Made by a program: the position numbers and the translations under genes. From Bradyrhizobium sp. 132 (GTDB lineage: Bacteria; Pseudomonadota; Alphaproteobacteria; Rhizobiales; Xanthobacteraceae), in the NCBI RefSeq assembly GCF_023074185.1, contig NZ_JADPKY010000126.1, forward strand, positions 1-64,000: DNA of 64,000 nucleotides, read 5' to 3'. Below are positions 29,082 to 38,406 of the stretch, piece by piece. The stretch's first letter is position 1; each line of letters begins with the position of its first letter. The notes beneath the pieces were generated by a model. The model searched no databases, was not told where the DNA came from, and saw only the letters and a list, made by a program, of their open reading frames with translations.

Positions 29082-30326
29082 TCACGTGCAGCGCGCACTC
29101 AATCCGGATGCGCCAAGCTTGGCCATGACCTCGTCGAGATGGGCGCTGTCGCGGGTCTCGATGACGAGTTGCAGCAGCGTCGCCTTCGCCGGCAGGTCCG
29201 AGAACGTGCGCTGGTGCGAGACCTCGATGATGTTGGCGCCGGCCTCGGCCAGCAGTGCCGCGACCGCAGCCAGCTGGCCGGGCCTGTCGGGGATGTCGAG
29301 CGACAACTGGGTCAGCCGCCCCTCGCGCGCCAACTCGCGGGTAAGGACCGACGCGATCAGCCGTGTGTCGATATTGCCGCCGCTCAGCACCAGCCCGACC
29401 TTCTGGCCGGCAAAGCGGGAGGGATCGGACATCAGCGCAGCGAGGCCAGCGGCGCCGGCGCCCTCGACGACCGTCTTCTCGATCGAGATCAGGGTGGCGA
29501 CCGCACGTTCAAGTTCGGCTTCGTTGACCAGCGCAATGTCGTCGACGAGGCGGCGGACGATTTCGGTCGTGATCTTGCCAGGCGATTTCACCGCGATGCC
29601 TTCGGCGAGCGTATCGCCGCGCGCCGGCAGATTGCCGTCATGGATGGCGTTGTACATCGAGGGATAGAGCCAGGCCTCGACGCCGAGGATCCGCAGCGAT
29701 GGCTTGATCGATTTCGCGGCAATGCCGATCCCGCTGATCAGGCCGCCGCCGCCGATCGGAACGACCAGCGTGTCAAGCTCCGGTACCGCCTTCATCATCT
29801 CCAGCCCGACCGTGCCCTGCCCCGCGATGACAAGCGGATCGTCGTAAGGATGGACGAAGATCATGCCGCGAGCTTCGCCGTGGCTGCGTGCATACGCGGC
29901 GGATTCCTCCAGCGTCGCGCCCGTGACCTCCACCTCGGCGCCGTGGTGCTTGGTGTTCTCGACCTTCACCATGGGCGTGCCGACCGGCATGACGATCGTG
30001 GCGGGAATACCGAGCCGCCTGGCGTGATAGGCAACGCCCTGGGCGTGGTTACCAGCCGACATCGCGACGACGCCGCGCGCGCGCTCCTCCGGTGTCAGCG
30101 CCGCGAGGCGGTTGAGCGCGCCGCGCTCCTTGAACGAGGAGGTGAACTGGAGGTTTTCGAATTTCAGCCAGATGTCGCAGCCGCAGATGTTGCTCAGCGT
30201 GCGGCTGTAGCTACAGGGCGTATCGACGACGGCGCCGCGGATGGTCTTGGCGGCGGCATGAATATCATCGGGCACGACCGGAAGGCCGCTGAGATCAGAG
30301 GACACGCTTTGGGACAATTCAGCCAT
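29082..30326 (-). CDS. ilvA: Threonine dehydratase with ACT domain
   Basis: The 414-aa PLP enzyme deaminates threonine to 2-oxobutanoate. The Schiff-base Lys is in FTSSFKERGALNRL, the phosphate loop is VPIGGGGLISG, and an ACT domain (LSLDIPDRPGQLAAVAALLAEAGANIIEV) occupies the last 85 residues. This layout matches the shorter, ACT-bearing threonine ammonia-lyase of many alphaproteobacteria. ATG 30326 is chosen; an upstream start at 30350 adds eight residues. It is convergent with the regulator gene. Confidence 0.92.
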   Translation of the reverse strand: MAELSQSVSSDLSGLPVVPDDIHAAAKTIRGAVVDTPCSYSRTLSNICGCDIWLKFENLQFTSSFKERGALNRLAALTPEERARGVVAMSAGNHAQGVAYHARRLGIPATIVMPVGTPMVKVENTKHHGAEVEVTGATLEESAAYARSHGEARGMIFVHPYDDPLVIAGQGTVGLEMMKAVPELDTLVVPIGGGGLISGIGIAAKSIKPSLRILGVEAWLYPSMYNAIHDGNLPARGDTLAEGIAVKSPGKITTEIVRRLVDDIALVNEAELERAVATLISIEKTVVEGAGAAGLAALMSDPSRFAGQKVGLVLSGGNIDTRLIASVLTRELAREGRLTQLSLDIPDRPGQLAAVAALLAEAGANIIEVSHQRTFSDLPAKATLLQLVIETRDSAHLDEVMAKLGASGLSARCT

Positions 30327-30371
30327 GGGACAGCATAGAGCATTTGGCAAAATGAGGCGATAAGCCAGCTT

Positions 30372-31235
30372 CTATTTGGTAAATTCCCGCGATCGTGAAG
30401 CCCGCCACAGCGTCCACAGCGTGCGCAGCCGCGACGAGTGCTGCGGCGTAAACGGATTACGCGCGGGCTGCGACAGGCGCTCGAGGTCGGCCCGCACCTG
30501 GCTCAGCGGCAGAAATGCCGGCCGTGCCGACGGCGGCACCTCCGCCAACAGCGACAAGGCCGTGGTCAAATGCTGCCCGGCCTCGCCCGCGAGTTGGTTC
30601 AGGACCGCGCGCAAATTCGGCGTCTCCTTGCCGGCGAACACATCCTCCATGTTGCAGCCATGGCTCCCCAGAACCTGCTGCGGCAAGAACAATCGCCGGT
30701 GCGCCGCATCGCGCGGCAAGTTCGCGATGACCTGAGCGATGCCCTGGGCCAGCCCGGCATGCCGCGCGAGATGCTCCGCTGCGTCCAAAGGTGACGCCAT
30801 GATCCGTGCCGCGAGGGCAAACAGCGCCGAGCAAGTCGCGGCCAGATAGCCTTCGAGCGCCGTCATGGTCGGCATCGGATCGTTGTAGAGGTCGAACTGG
30901 TGCTCGTCGGCGAGCAGCGACAGCGGCTCGACCGGCAGGTCGAAATCGCGGATCGCGCGGAGCAGTTCCGCCGCCACCTGATTGCCCTCGGCGCTGCCGT
31001 GGACCTGGCCCGAAAGCATGTCGGTCCACCATTGCAGGCGGATTTCGCCCGGCAAGGGCTGGCTCACCTGATCGCGAACGCGGACGATCTCGACATTGAA
31101 GGCATAGAGCGCCAGCAGCGCGCGGCGCTCGGGGGCAGGCGCGAACAGGGTCGCGGCATAGCGGGAAAAGTCGTGGCTGCGCACGAGGTCAGCGCAGAAG
31201 ACAGCGGAATCCGGCGGCGGCGCGGAACTGCTCAT
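30372..31235 (-). CDS. Squalene/phytoene-synthase-fold protein, NDUFAF6-like
   Basis: The 287-aa product has the all-alpha isoprenoid synthase fold (CADLVRSHDFSRYAATLFAPAPERRALLALYAFNVEIVRVRD, RLQWWTDML, HAGLAQGIAQVIANLPRDAA), but the two Asp-rich catalytic motifs (DXXXD) are not intact. That matches the NDUFAF6 (C8orf38) complex I assembly-factor branch rather than true squalene synthases. Its ATG overlaps the stop of the Mth938/NDUFAF3 gene by four bases, which supports that reading. A role in NADH dehydrogenase assembly is inferred. Confidence 0.75.
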   Translation of the reverse strand: MSSSAPPPDSAVFCADLVRSHDFSRYAATLFAPAPERRALLALYAFNVEIVRVRDQVSQPLPGEIRLQWWTDMLSGQVHGSAEGNQVAAELLRAIRDFDLPVEPLSLLADEHQFDLYNDPMPTMTALEGYLAATCSALFALAARIMASPLDAAEHLARHAGLAQGIAQVIANLPRDAAHRRLFLPQQVLGSHGCNMEDVFAGKETPNLRAVLNQLAGEAGQHLTTALSLLAEVPPSARPAFLPLSQVRADLERLSQPARNPFTPQHSSRLRTLWTLWRASRSREFTK

Positions 31236-31615
31236 GGCACGGCGATCAGCGCGGCCGCGACGCGGCGCCGTTCGCCCATCATGATGTTGTAGGTGCGCAC
31301 GGCAGGTCCGGTCTGCATCGTGTCCAGCACCACCCTCACCGCTTTCAGCGCCTGGCGCAGCTCCGGCGGCGGCAGCCAGACACCGGTTCCCGTCCCGATC
31401 AGAAGCGTGTCGATACTATTGGCGGAGATGAACACCCGCTCCAGCGAATAGCGGTCGATCCGCGCCGGGTCTGTCACGTCCCAGGCCCAGATCGCGTCAG
31501 GCAGGCAGAGCAGCGAGCCCCGATGCGACATGCCGGCAAAGGCGAAGCCGCCCTTGCCGTAGGCCTCGATCGGCGCCGAGCGCGGGAAATGCGGTGCGTT
31601 GGAATCGCCGGCCAT
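31232..31615 (-). CDS. Mth938-domain protein, NDUFAF3 homologue
   Basis: The 127-aa product is a Mth938/DUF498 domain protein: IEAYGKGGFAFAGMSHRGSLLCLP, DTLLIGTGTGVWLPP, VVLDTMQTGPAVRTYNIMMGERRRVAAALIAV. The mitochondrial member, NDUFAF3, assists complex I assembly, and alphaproteobacterial homologues commonly follow secDF, as here. It overlaps the NDUFAF6-like gene by ATGA and lies 60 bases after secF. Confidence 0.85.
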   Translation of the reverse strand: MAGDSNAPHFPRSAPIEAYGKGGFAFAGMSHRGSLLCLPDAIWAWDVTDPARIDRYSLERVFISANSIDTLLIGTGTGVWLPPPELRQALKAVRVVLDTMQTGPAVRTYNIMMGERRRVAAALIAVP

Positions 31616-31675
31616 GAGCTTCGTCCGAATAGGCGTATCGCCCTCGCAAACGCCTGCGAGGGCATGCGGTTCGGA

Positions 31676-32695
31676 TCATGCCTTGTTTTTCTTCGCCGGC
31701 GCAGCCGTATCGCGCGCATCTTCGCGATGCTCGCCGACGCCGAGATAGATCAGGATCGGCGCCGCGATGAAGATCGAGGTGTAGGTGCCGACCAGCACCA
31801 CGCCGAACATCATCACCGCGGTGAAGCTGTGGATGGCATGACCGCCGAACAGGAGCAGGGCCAGCAGCGCCAGCGTCACCGTGAAGTGGGTGATGATCGA
31901 GCGCGACAGCGTCGAGTTAATGGACTCGTTGAGGAGCTGCGGCATCGGCATCTTCTTGTAGCGCCGCAGCATTTCACGGATGCGGTCGTAGATGACGACG
32001 GTGTCGTTCAGCGAATAGCCGAGAATGGTCAGAAGTGCCGCGATACTGGTCAGGTCGAAATCGACCTGGCTAATCGACATGAAGCCGATCGTCAGCACGA
32101 TGTCGTGCACGTTGGCGATCATGGCGCCGAGCGCGAACTGCCACTCGAAGCGGAACCAGAGGTAGACCAGGATCGAGACGATCGCGAGCATCAGGCCGAG
32201 CATGCCGTAGGCCAGCAGCTCGCCGGAGACGCGCGGTCCCACCACCTCGACGCGGCGATAGTCGACGGAATCGCCGAGCGCGGAACGAACCTTCTGCACG
32301 GCCTCCTGCTGCGCGGCGTCACCGCCCGGCTGCTCCGCGACGCGGATCAGGACGTCGGCCGGACCGCCGAACTGCTGCAGCTGGACTTCGCCGAGGCGCA
32401 AACCATCCAGCGTTGTACGCATAGCCGCGATATCGGCGGTGCCGGACTTGGCCTGCACTTCGAGCAGCGTGCCGCCGCGGAAGTCGATGCCGAAATTCAG
32501 CCCGTGGGTGAAGAACAGCGTGATCGCGACGATCGACAGCGCTGCCGAGATCGGGAAGCTGATGCGGCGGAAGCGCGTGAAGTCGAAATGAGTATTGTCG
32601 GGGACGATGCGCAGCGACGGCAGCCAGCCGAACGCCGCAACCACGGTGAGAATGGCAATGAGGACGCCGAGCCCGATGAGAATGGTATGATTCAC
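31676..32695 (-). CDS. secF: Protein translocase subunit SecF
   Basis: SecF (339 aa) works with SecD to use the proton gradient for late steps of protein export. Six membrane segments, the family motif LNFGIDFRGGTLLEV, the periplasmic segment and the block LTILGYSLNDTVVIYDRIRE are clear. It starts at GTG 32695 with AGGAG seven bases ahead and lies ten bases after the secD stop. An N-terminal extension before the usual start region (MNHTILIGLGVLIAILTV) adds a hydrophobic stretch. Confidence 0.95.
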   Translation of the reverse strand: MNHTILIGLGVLIAILTVVAAFGWLPSLRIVPDNTHFDFTRFRRISFPISAALSIVAITLFFTHGLNFGIDFRGGTLLEVQAKSGTADIAAMRTTLDGLRLGEVQLQQFGGPADVLIRVAEQPGGDAAQQEAVQKVRSALGDSVDYRRVEVVGPRVSGELLAYGMLGLMLAIVSILVYLWFRFEWQFALGAMIANVHDIVLTIGFMSISQVDFDLTSIAALLTILGYSLNDTVVIYDRIREMLRRYKKMPMPQLLNESINSTLSRSIITHFTVTLALLALLLFGGHAIHSFTAVMMFGVVLVGTYTSIFIAAPILIYLGVGEHREDARDTAAPAKKNKA

Positions 32696-32705
32696 GATCA
32701 GGCTC

Positions 32706-34310
32706 CTAGATCGGCACGCTCTGCGGCCGCTTCCACCGCACCCACCCGGCGACGATCAGCCGGGTCAGGGTGAAGGCGGTAAACACCGTGGTGATGATGC
32801 CGATGCCGAGCGTCACGGCGAAGCCGCGCACCGGACCGGTGCCGATGTAGAACAGCACCGCGGCGGCAATGAAGGTAGTGATGTTGGAATCGAGGATGGT
32901 CGCGAGCGCCCGCTTGAAGCCGGCGTCGATCGCCGAGATTGCGTTGCGGCCGCCACGCAATTCCTCGCGGATGCGCTCGTAGATCAGCACGTTGGAATCG
33001 ACCGCGATGCCGACGGTGAGCACGATGCCGGCGATTCCGGGCAGCGTCAGCGTCGCGTTGAGCAGCGACAGCAGGCCGAAGATCATGGCGACGTTGATGG
33101 CCACCGCGATGTTGGCGAACACGCCGAACAGCCGATAGGTCAGGAGCATGAAGATGATGACCAGGATCGAACCGACATAGGCCGCAAGCTCGCCCTTCTC
33201 GATCGAGTCCTGGCCGAGGCCCGGACCGACGGTGCGTTCCTCGACCACGGTGAGCGGAGCCGGCAGCGCGCCTGCACGCAACAGGATCGCGAGATCGTTG
33301 GCCGATTGCACGGTGAAGCTGCCGGAGATCTGGCCCTGGCCGCCGGTGATCGGCTCGCGGATCACAGGCGCGGAGATCACCTTGTTGTCGAGCACGATCG
33401 CGAAGGGCAGCCCGACGTTCTCTTGCGTGGCCTGCGAGAATTTGCGCGCGCCTGACGTATTGAACTTGAAGCTGACGACGGGTTCACTGGTGCGCTGGTC
33501 GAAGGTCGCCTGGGCGTCGGTTAGGTCGCCGCCCGCAACCAGCACCTGCTTCTTGACCACGTAGCCGGGCGGCGGCGGCGTGGCGCTCGGCAGGAACTCG
33601 GAGTCCGGCGGCAACGCGCCCTGCTGCGCTTGGTCCGGCGGCACCGAAGGATCGACCATGCGGAATTCCATCTTTGCAGTCTTGCCCAGCAATTCCTTCA
33701 GGCGGGTCGGGTCCTGGAGGCCGGGGACCTGCACCAGGATGCGATCGTTGCCCTGGCGCTGGATGACGGGCTCGACGGTCCCGAGCTCGTTGACGCGACG
33801 TTCGACGATCTGGATCGACTGCTCGATGGTCTTGCGCATGCGCTCGATCATCGCGGCCTGCGGGATGGCGAGCCGGATCAGGCCGCCGCCAGCATCCGTC
33901 ACCTCGAGGTCGCGCTGACCGCTGGATCCGACCAGTCCGCCCAGCGGCTGGGCCAGCTCGCGCAGCTTGGCGAGCGCGGCCTGCTGGTCGGATTCCTTGG
34001 TGATCCGAACCTCGGCCGCGTCGTTGCGCACGGTGACGCCGCCGGTGAAGCCGATCTTGGCATCGCGCAGCGTCCGGCGAACGTCGTCGCGGACCTGATC
34101 GAGCCGCTCCTTCTTCACATAATTGCCGTCGACCTCGAGCAGCAGATAGGAGCCGCCTTGAAGATCGAGGCCGAGCACGAGTCGGCGCTGCGCCCAGGCG
34201 GGCCAGGTCTTGACCTGCGCTTCGGGAAAGAAGTTCGGGACCGCGCAGAGGCACACGATCAGCGCCGTCAGGATAATCCCGAGCGCCTTCCACCGCGTGA
34301 AATACAACAT
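32706..34310 (-). CDS. secD: Protein translocase subunit SecD
   Basis: SecD (534 aa) has one N-terminal membrane segment, a large periplasmic domain and five C-terminal membrane segments. Motifs: GLDLQGGSYLLLEVD, IQVPGLQDP, DNKVISAPVIREPI, IAVDSNVLIYERIREEL. It lies within yajC-secD-secF with short spacers. The periplasmic part has a Pro/Gln insertion (PDQAQQGALPPD). Confidence 0.96.
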   Translation of the reverse strand: MLYFTRWKALGIILTALIVCLCAVPNFFPEAQVKTWPAWAQRRLVLGLDLQGGSYLLLEVDGNYVKKERLDQVRDDVRRTLRDAKIGFTGGVTVRNDAAEVRITKESDQQAALAKLRELAQPLGGLVGSSGQRDLEVTDAGGGLIRLAIPQAAMIERMRKTIEQSIQIVERRVNELGTVEPVIQRQGNDRILVQVPGLQDPTRLKELLGKTAKMEFRMVDPSVPPDQAQQGALPPDSEFLPSATPPPPGYVVKKQVLVAGGDLTDAQATFDQRTSEPVVSFKFNTSGARKFSQATQENVGLPFAIVLDNKVISAPVIREPITGGQGQISGSFTVQSANDLAILLRAGALPAPLTVVEERTVGPGLGQDSIEKGELAAYVGSILVIIFMLLTYRLFGVFANIAVAINVAMIFGLLSLLNATLTLPGIAGIVLTVGIAVDSNVLIYERIREELRGGRNAISAIDAGFKRALATILDSNITTFIAAAVLFYIGTGPVRGFAVTLGIGIITTVFTAFTLTRLIVAGWVRWKRPQSVPI

Positions 34311-34357
34311 CGACTGGACCTGTCAGATCAGGAGATTTGAGGGACTCGCGGAAGCGC

Positions 34358-34723
34358 TTACTTCGCCGCGGCGTCGTCCTTGGCGCTTTCCTTGGATTCT
34401 TTGGCCGGCTCGCCCTTGGCGCGCACGCCGGAGACCATCGAGCGCATCTGCCGCACGCGCACGCCGTCAGCAATTTCGAACTCGATCTGGTCGTCGTCGA
34501 CGACCTTGGTGACCTTGCCGACGAGGCCGCCCGTGGTCACGACGGTGTCGCCGCGACGGATGTTCTTCACGAGATCGGCGTGGTCACGGACCTTCTTCTG
34601 CTGCGGACGCAGAATCAGGAAGTACATGATCACGAAGATCAGAGCGAACGGCAGCAGCGACATCAACATGCCGCTGGTGTCGCCGGCGCCCGCAGCCTGG
34701 GCATACGCAGGGGTAATCAGCAT
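34358..34723 (-). CDS. yajC: Preprotein translocase subunit YajC
   Basis: YajC (121 aa) has one N-terminal membrane helix (LLPFALIFVIMYFLILRPQQKK) and the soluble block GDTVVTTGGLVGKVTKVVDDDQIEFEIADGVRVR. The C-terminus is Lys/Ala-rich. It starts the operon followed by secD and secF. Confidence 0.95.
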   Translation of the reverse strand: MLITPAYAQAAGAGDTSGMLMSLLPFALIFVIMYFLILRPQQKKVRDHADLVKNIRRGDTVVTTGGLVGKVTKVVDDDQIEFEIADGVRVRQMRSMVSGVRAKGEPAKESKESAKDDAAAK

Positions 34724-34903
34724 TCGGACGATCCTCGAGAGAACGGGGGAAAACCGGTCAGGCCCAAATGGCGACCGGTTCGGTCAAATTCGCGCGGACT
34801 ATAGCGGTCATTGCCCCAATTGCAACGCTGCCAGACCGTCGATTTGGCCACCTTGCGGAGCGCGCTCAGGCCCGATAAGGCTGCATTCTCAGGAACTTCG
34901 GAC

Positions 34904-35908
34904 ATGCCCCAAATACCAAGCAAAAGCCCGGCCGGCAAAGGCCCCCGCACCGCTGCCAGGAAGCCTGCCCGCGTCGTGGCAAAACGTCCCAAGGCGGCCT
35001 CCAAGGCAACTGCCAAGGCAGCTTCCAAGGCGACCCCTGACCTCTCCCAGGAGCGCGTCGTTCGCGCGCTGGAGACGATCGCGGCGCACCTCTCCGCCCA
35101 AGGCAAGCTCGCCGTCGAACGCGAATCGTTCAAGCAGGCGGATGCTTTCGTCTGGCACCCGGACGGCCGCCTCGCGGCGGTGCCACGGGTCAGCCGCGTC
35201 GAGCTGTTCCTGCTCAAAGGCGTCGATCGGGTGCGCGACATCCTGATCGAGAACACCGAGCGCTTCACCAATGGCCTGCCCGCCAACAACGCGCTGCTCT
35301 GGGGCGCGCGCGGCATGGGCAAGTCATCGCTGGTGAAGGCGGCGCATGCCAGCATCAACGCGGGGCGCAAACCGGCCGACAGACTGAAGCTGATCGAGAT
35401 TCATCGCGAGGACATCGAGAGCCTGCCCGCACTCATGGAGCAGCTCCGCGCCTCGTCCTTCCGCTTCATCGTGTTCTGCGACGACCTCTCCTTCGACGGC
35501 AATGATGCGTCCTACAAGTCGCTCAAGGCGGTGCTCGAAGGCGGCATCGAGGGCCGACCCGAGAACGTCATCCTCTACGCCACCTCCAACCGCCGCCATC
35601 TGCTGGCGCGCGAGATGATCGAGAACGAGCGCTCGACCGCGATCAATCCCGGCGAAGCCGTGGAGGAGAAGGTCTCGCTGTCGGATCGGTTCGGCCTCTG
35701 GCTCGGCTTCCACCGCTGCAGTCAGGACGAATATCTCGCCATGGTGCGCGGCTATTGTAGCCATTTCGGCGTCAAGGTCGACGACGAGGCGCTGGAACGC
35801 GAGGCACTGGAATGGTCCACGACGCGCGGCTCGCGCTCGGGCCGCGTCGCCTGGCAGTTCGTGCAGGAGCTTGCGGGACGGCTCGGCGTGAAGCTGACGG
35901 CGAAGTAA
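34904..35908 (+). CDS. DUF815 AAA-type ATPase
   Basis: The 334-aa product has an ATPase core with Walker A GARGMGKSSLVKA and Walker B FIVFCDDLSF, an Arg-finger-like stretch in NVILYATSNRRHLLARE, and the DUF815 C-terminal block SLSDRFGLWLGFHRCSQDEYL. The N-terminal 45 residues are a low-complexity, basic Lys/Ala tail with KAASKATAKAASKAT repeats. ATG 34904 is preferred over 34811. It is divergent from yajC; cellular role not established. Confidence 0.9.
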   Translation: MPQIPSKSPAGKGPRTAARKPARVVAKRPKAASKATAKAASKATPDLSQERVVRALETIAAHLSAQGKLAVERESFKQADAFVWHPDGRLAAVPRVSRVELFLLKGVDRVRDILIENTERFTNGLPANNALLWGARGMGKSSLVKAAHASINAGRKPADRLKLIEIHREDIESLPALMEQLRASSFRFIVFCDDLSFDGNDASYKSLKAVLEGGIEGRPENVILYATSNRRHLLAREMIENERSTAINPGEAVEEKVSLSDRFGLWLGFHRCSQDEYLAMVRGYCSHFGVKVDDEALEREALEWSTTRGSRSGRVAWQFVQELAGRLGVKLTAK

Positions 35909-35938
35909 TCAGTCGGAAGCTGTGCCCGGCCCATCGCT

Positions 35939-36015
35939 GTCATTCCCCGCGCAGGCGGGGAATCCAGTATTCCAGAGACGGTTGTGATTAATCGAGAGGC
36001 TGCGGCGTACTGGAC
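35939..36015. repeat. Palindromic repeat C, copy 1
   Basis: Contains CATTCCCCGCGCAGGCGGGGAATCCAGTATTCCAGAGA ... GAGAGGCTGCGGCGTACTGGA. A closely related sequence is at 41532-41632. Confidence 0.88.
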
Positions 36016-36042
36016 GGATTCAGTGCCGAGGCAACGCAGGCC

Positions 36043-37422
36043 TCACGCCCCATTCAGGAATTGAAGCGGGTCAACCGGGCTCGATCCCTTACGGATCTCG
36101 AAGTGGAGCTGCGGCGACGCCACCTCCCCGGATTGACCCGACTTGGCGATGACCTGGCCGCGCTTGATGGTATCTCCGCGCTTCACCATCAGCTCGCTCG
36201 CATGGGCATATGCGGTGACGTAGCCGTTGGAGTGCCGAACCAGGATGAGATTGCCATAACCTTTCAGCTCGTTGCCGGAATAGGCAACGACGCCGTCTTC
36301 GGCCGCCTTGATGGGCGTCCCCTCGGGCACGGCGAGATTGATGCCGTCATTGGACTTCCCATTGGTCTTGGCGCCGTAAGTCGTGACCACTTTTCCGCGC
36401 ACCGGCCAGCGGAAGGTCGGCAGCGCGCTGGTGGTCTCCGCAGCTTTCGCCGGAGCTTCCGCGGTCTTCTCCTCGACATTGGCCGTGGCCTGCGCCAGGC
36501 GCGCGCTCTGCACCGGCGCGGCGACGGCCGCCATCTTGGTCGCAGGCGCGACCGTGACGGGCTGCAGCGTACCCACGGCGGGGGCGGCTCCGACCGGAGC
36601 CGCGGCAACCGGCGCCGCGAGGGCGGCAGTCCTGGCGCCGGGCACGGCCAGCCGGGTGCCGAGCTTGAGCTTTGCAGACGGATTGAGGCCGTTGGCGCGG
36701 GCCAGTTCAGCCGCCGAGATGTGGTTCTTGCGGGCGATGCTGACGAGCGTGTCGCCGTGGTTCACGAAGTGCGTGCTCGGCGGCACGGCAACGGCAGCAA
36801 CCGGCTTCGCAGCAGGCGCCGCCGCAACGGGAGCCATGAGCGGCGCGGGCGCAGCGGCCGCGGCCTGGTGCGGGATGATCAGCTGCTGGCCGGGCGAGAG
36901 CGAGCGCGGGCCCTTATAGCCGTTGGCCGCGAGGATCGCCTGCGGCGTGACATGATAGCGTTTGGCGAGCAACTCAAGCGTATCGCTGGTGCCGACGATG
37001 ATCTTGGTTCCACTGACCGGCTGGGCGGCTGCAACCGAGCGCGGCGGCACGGTGGCCGTGGTCTCCAGATGCGGCTGCGCCGGGGGTGCGTAGGACCCCA
37101 TGCCACGTCCGCCTCCAGACACACCGCCACCTGCCGCAACCGGATAGGATTGCGGCGCAGACACCGCCGGCGGCGACAAGGGCTGCGACTGGTAGTAGCC
37201 GGACTGCGTCTGCGGCCGCGAATATTGCGGCAGCTCGCGCTGCGGCGGCGGTGCCTGCTGCACCGAACCGGTCGATTCCTGCGCGAAGGGGTTGGAGAAG
37301 CTCGACTGGGACATGCGCGACGACATGTCGGCGCTGCACCCTGCGAAGCTGAAGGAGATCAGCGCCAGCACCGCGACCTGCGGTACGCGGCGCGAGTAAA
37401 GCAACTCGGCGACAGCGGACAT
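36043..37422 (-). CDS. LysM/degenerate-LytM lipoprotein, NlpD/DipM-like
   Basis: The 459-aa product has a lipoprotein signal (lipobox FAGC, C29), a Pro/Gln-rich region, two LysM domains (TSDTLELLAKRYHVTPQAIL, HGDTLVSIARKNHISAAEL) and a C-terminal M23 fold. The first zinc site, normally HxGID, reads NDGINL here, so this metal site is lost, as in EnvC/NlpD/DipM, which activate amidases instead of cutting peptidoglycan. It lies upstream of pcm and surE in the same direction, resembling the surE-pcm-nlpD cluster of other proteobacteria. Confidence 0.88.
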   Translation of the reverse strand: MSAVAELLYSRRVPQVAVLALISFSFAGCSADMSSRMSQSSFSNPFAQESTGSVQQAPPPQRELPQYSRPQTQSGYYQSQPLSPPAVSAPQSYPVAAGGGVSGGGRGMGSYAPPAQPHLETTATVPPRSVAAAQPVSGTKIIVGTSDTLELLAKRYHVTPQAILAANGYKGPRSLSPGQQLIIPHQAAAAAPAPLMAPVAAAPAAKPVAAVAVPPSTHFVNHGDTLVSIARKNHISAAELARANGLNPSAKLKLGTRLAVPGARTAALAAPVAAAPVGAAPAVGTLQPVTVAPATKMAAVAAPVQSARLAQATANVEEKTAEAPAKAAETTSALPTFRWPVRGKVVTTYGAKTNGKSNDGINLAVPEGTPIKAAEDGVVAYSGNELKGYGNLILVRHSNGYVTAYAHASELMVKRGDTIKRGQVIAKSGQSGEVASPQLHFEIRKGSSPVDPLQFLNGA

Positions 37423-37531
37423 GGTTACTCACTCGTACGCAACAGAACTGGTCTTTTAAGTAAACACGCGCCGAGTAAATAACGGCTTAACCCTCCCAAT
37501 AAGATGTTGGCAGCACATCCAATCCGGAATT

Positions 37532-38182
37532 CTACAGCTCCCGCGCCACGCCGGGCAGCGCCGGCACGAAGCGGACGTCGACGAGTTCCTTGCGCTCGAT
37601 CCCGGCCTCGGTCCGGCTCAGGCGGATCAGCGTCTGCACGCCCTGATGCGGGCCGACGGGCGCGATCAGGATGCCGCCCACCTCCAGCCGCTCGATCAGG
37701 TTGTCCGGAATCTGCTCCATCGCGGCCGTGACGATGATGCGGTCGAACGGGCCGATATTGGGCGGCAGATTGAGTCCGTCGCCCAGCATCACCTCGACAT
37801 TATGACAGTTGAGCTTTTCAAGCCTGATACGTGCGGCGTCCGCGAGCTTGCGGTAGCGCTCGACGGTCAACACCTGGCCGGCGAGCCGCGACAGCACCGC
37901 GGCCTGGTAGCCCGAGCCGGCGCCGATCTCGAGCACACGGTGCTTCTTCTGGAGCTGGAGCTGCTCGGTCATATAGGCGACGACGAAGGGCTGGCTGATG
38001 GTCTGCCCGCAGGCGATCGGCAGCGCGGTATCGCGATAGGCCCCGTCGCGATCAGCCTCGTCCACGAACTGCTCGCGCGGCACCTCCTCCATGGTCCGCA
38101 GGATCGCCTGGTCGCTGATACCCCGGCGCCTCAGCGTGAGCTGAAACATCATCTTTTCCGGCGGGTGCTGATGGGAGGTCAT
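37532..38182 (-). CDS. pcm: Protein-L-isoaspartate O-methyltransferase
   Basis: Pcm (216 aa) repairs isoaspartyl residues by SAM-dependent methylation. Motif I is VLEIGAGSGYQAAVLS, motif II IIVTAAMEQIP, and the characteristic GQTISQPFVVAYMTE is present. ATG 38182 begins near the family start; the frame extends to 38389 without support. It sits between the nlpD-like gene and surE, a conserved grouping. Confidence 0.94.
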   Translation of the reverse strand: MTSHQHPPEKMMFQLTLRRRGISDQAILRTMEEVPREQFVDEADRDGAYRDTALPIACGQTISQPFVVAYMTEQLQLQKKHRVLEIGAGSGYQAAVLSRLAGQVLTVERYRKLADAARIRLEKLNCHNVEVMLGDGLNLPPNIGPFDRIIVTAAMEQIPDNLIERLEVGGILIAPVGPHQGVQTLIRLSRTEAGIERKELVDVRFVPALPGVAREL

Positions 38183-38406
38183 TGCCTGCTTATGCTGTTT
38201 TGGGGATCCGGGATGCCAACCCCGGGGCGCGAGAATCTTGTTCCGGTTCAGGAACCCGTGGTACGCTTCTGCTGGCGTATCTGACCACAAATCGGCTTGC
38301 AACGGGCGAGCCTCGATGGCCATTTCAGACATCCGATCGTCGAAACGCGCATTGCGTCGATTCACGTTATCTGCGAACGTTTTTGGCAATGGGCAAGGAC
38401 TCTACC

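Noticed and set aside
30372..31235. True squalene or phytoene synthase (hopanoid or carotenoid genes)
   Set aside because: The Asp-rich catalytic motifs are not intact, and no terpenoid genes are nearby; NDUFAF6-like is the better reading.
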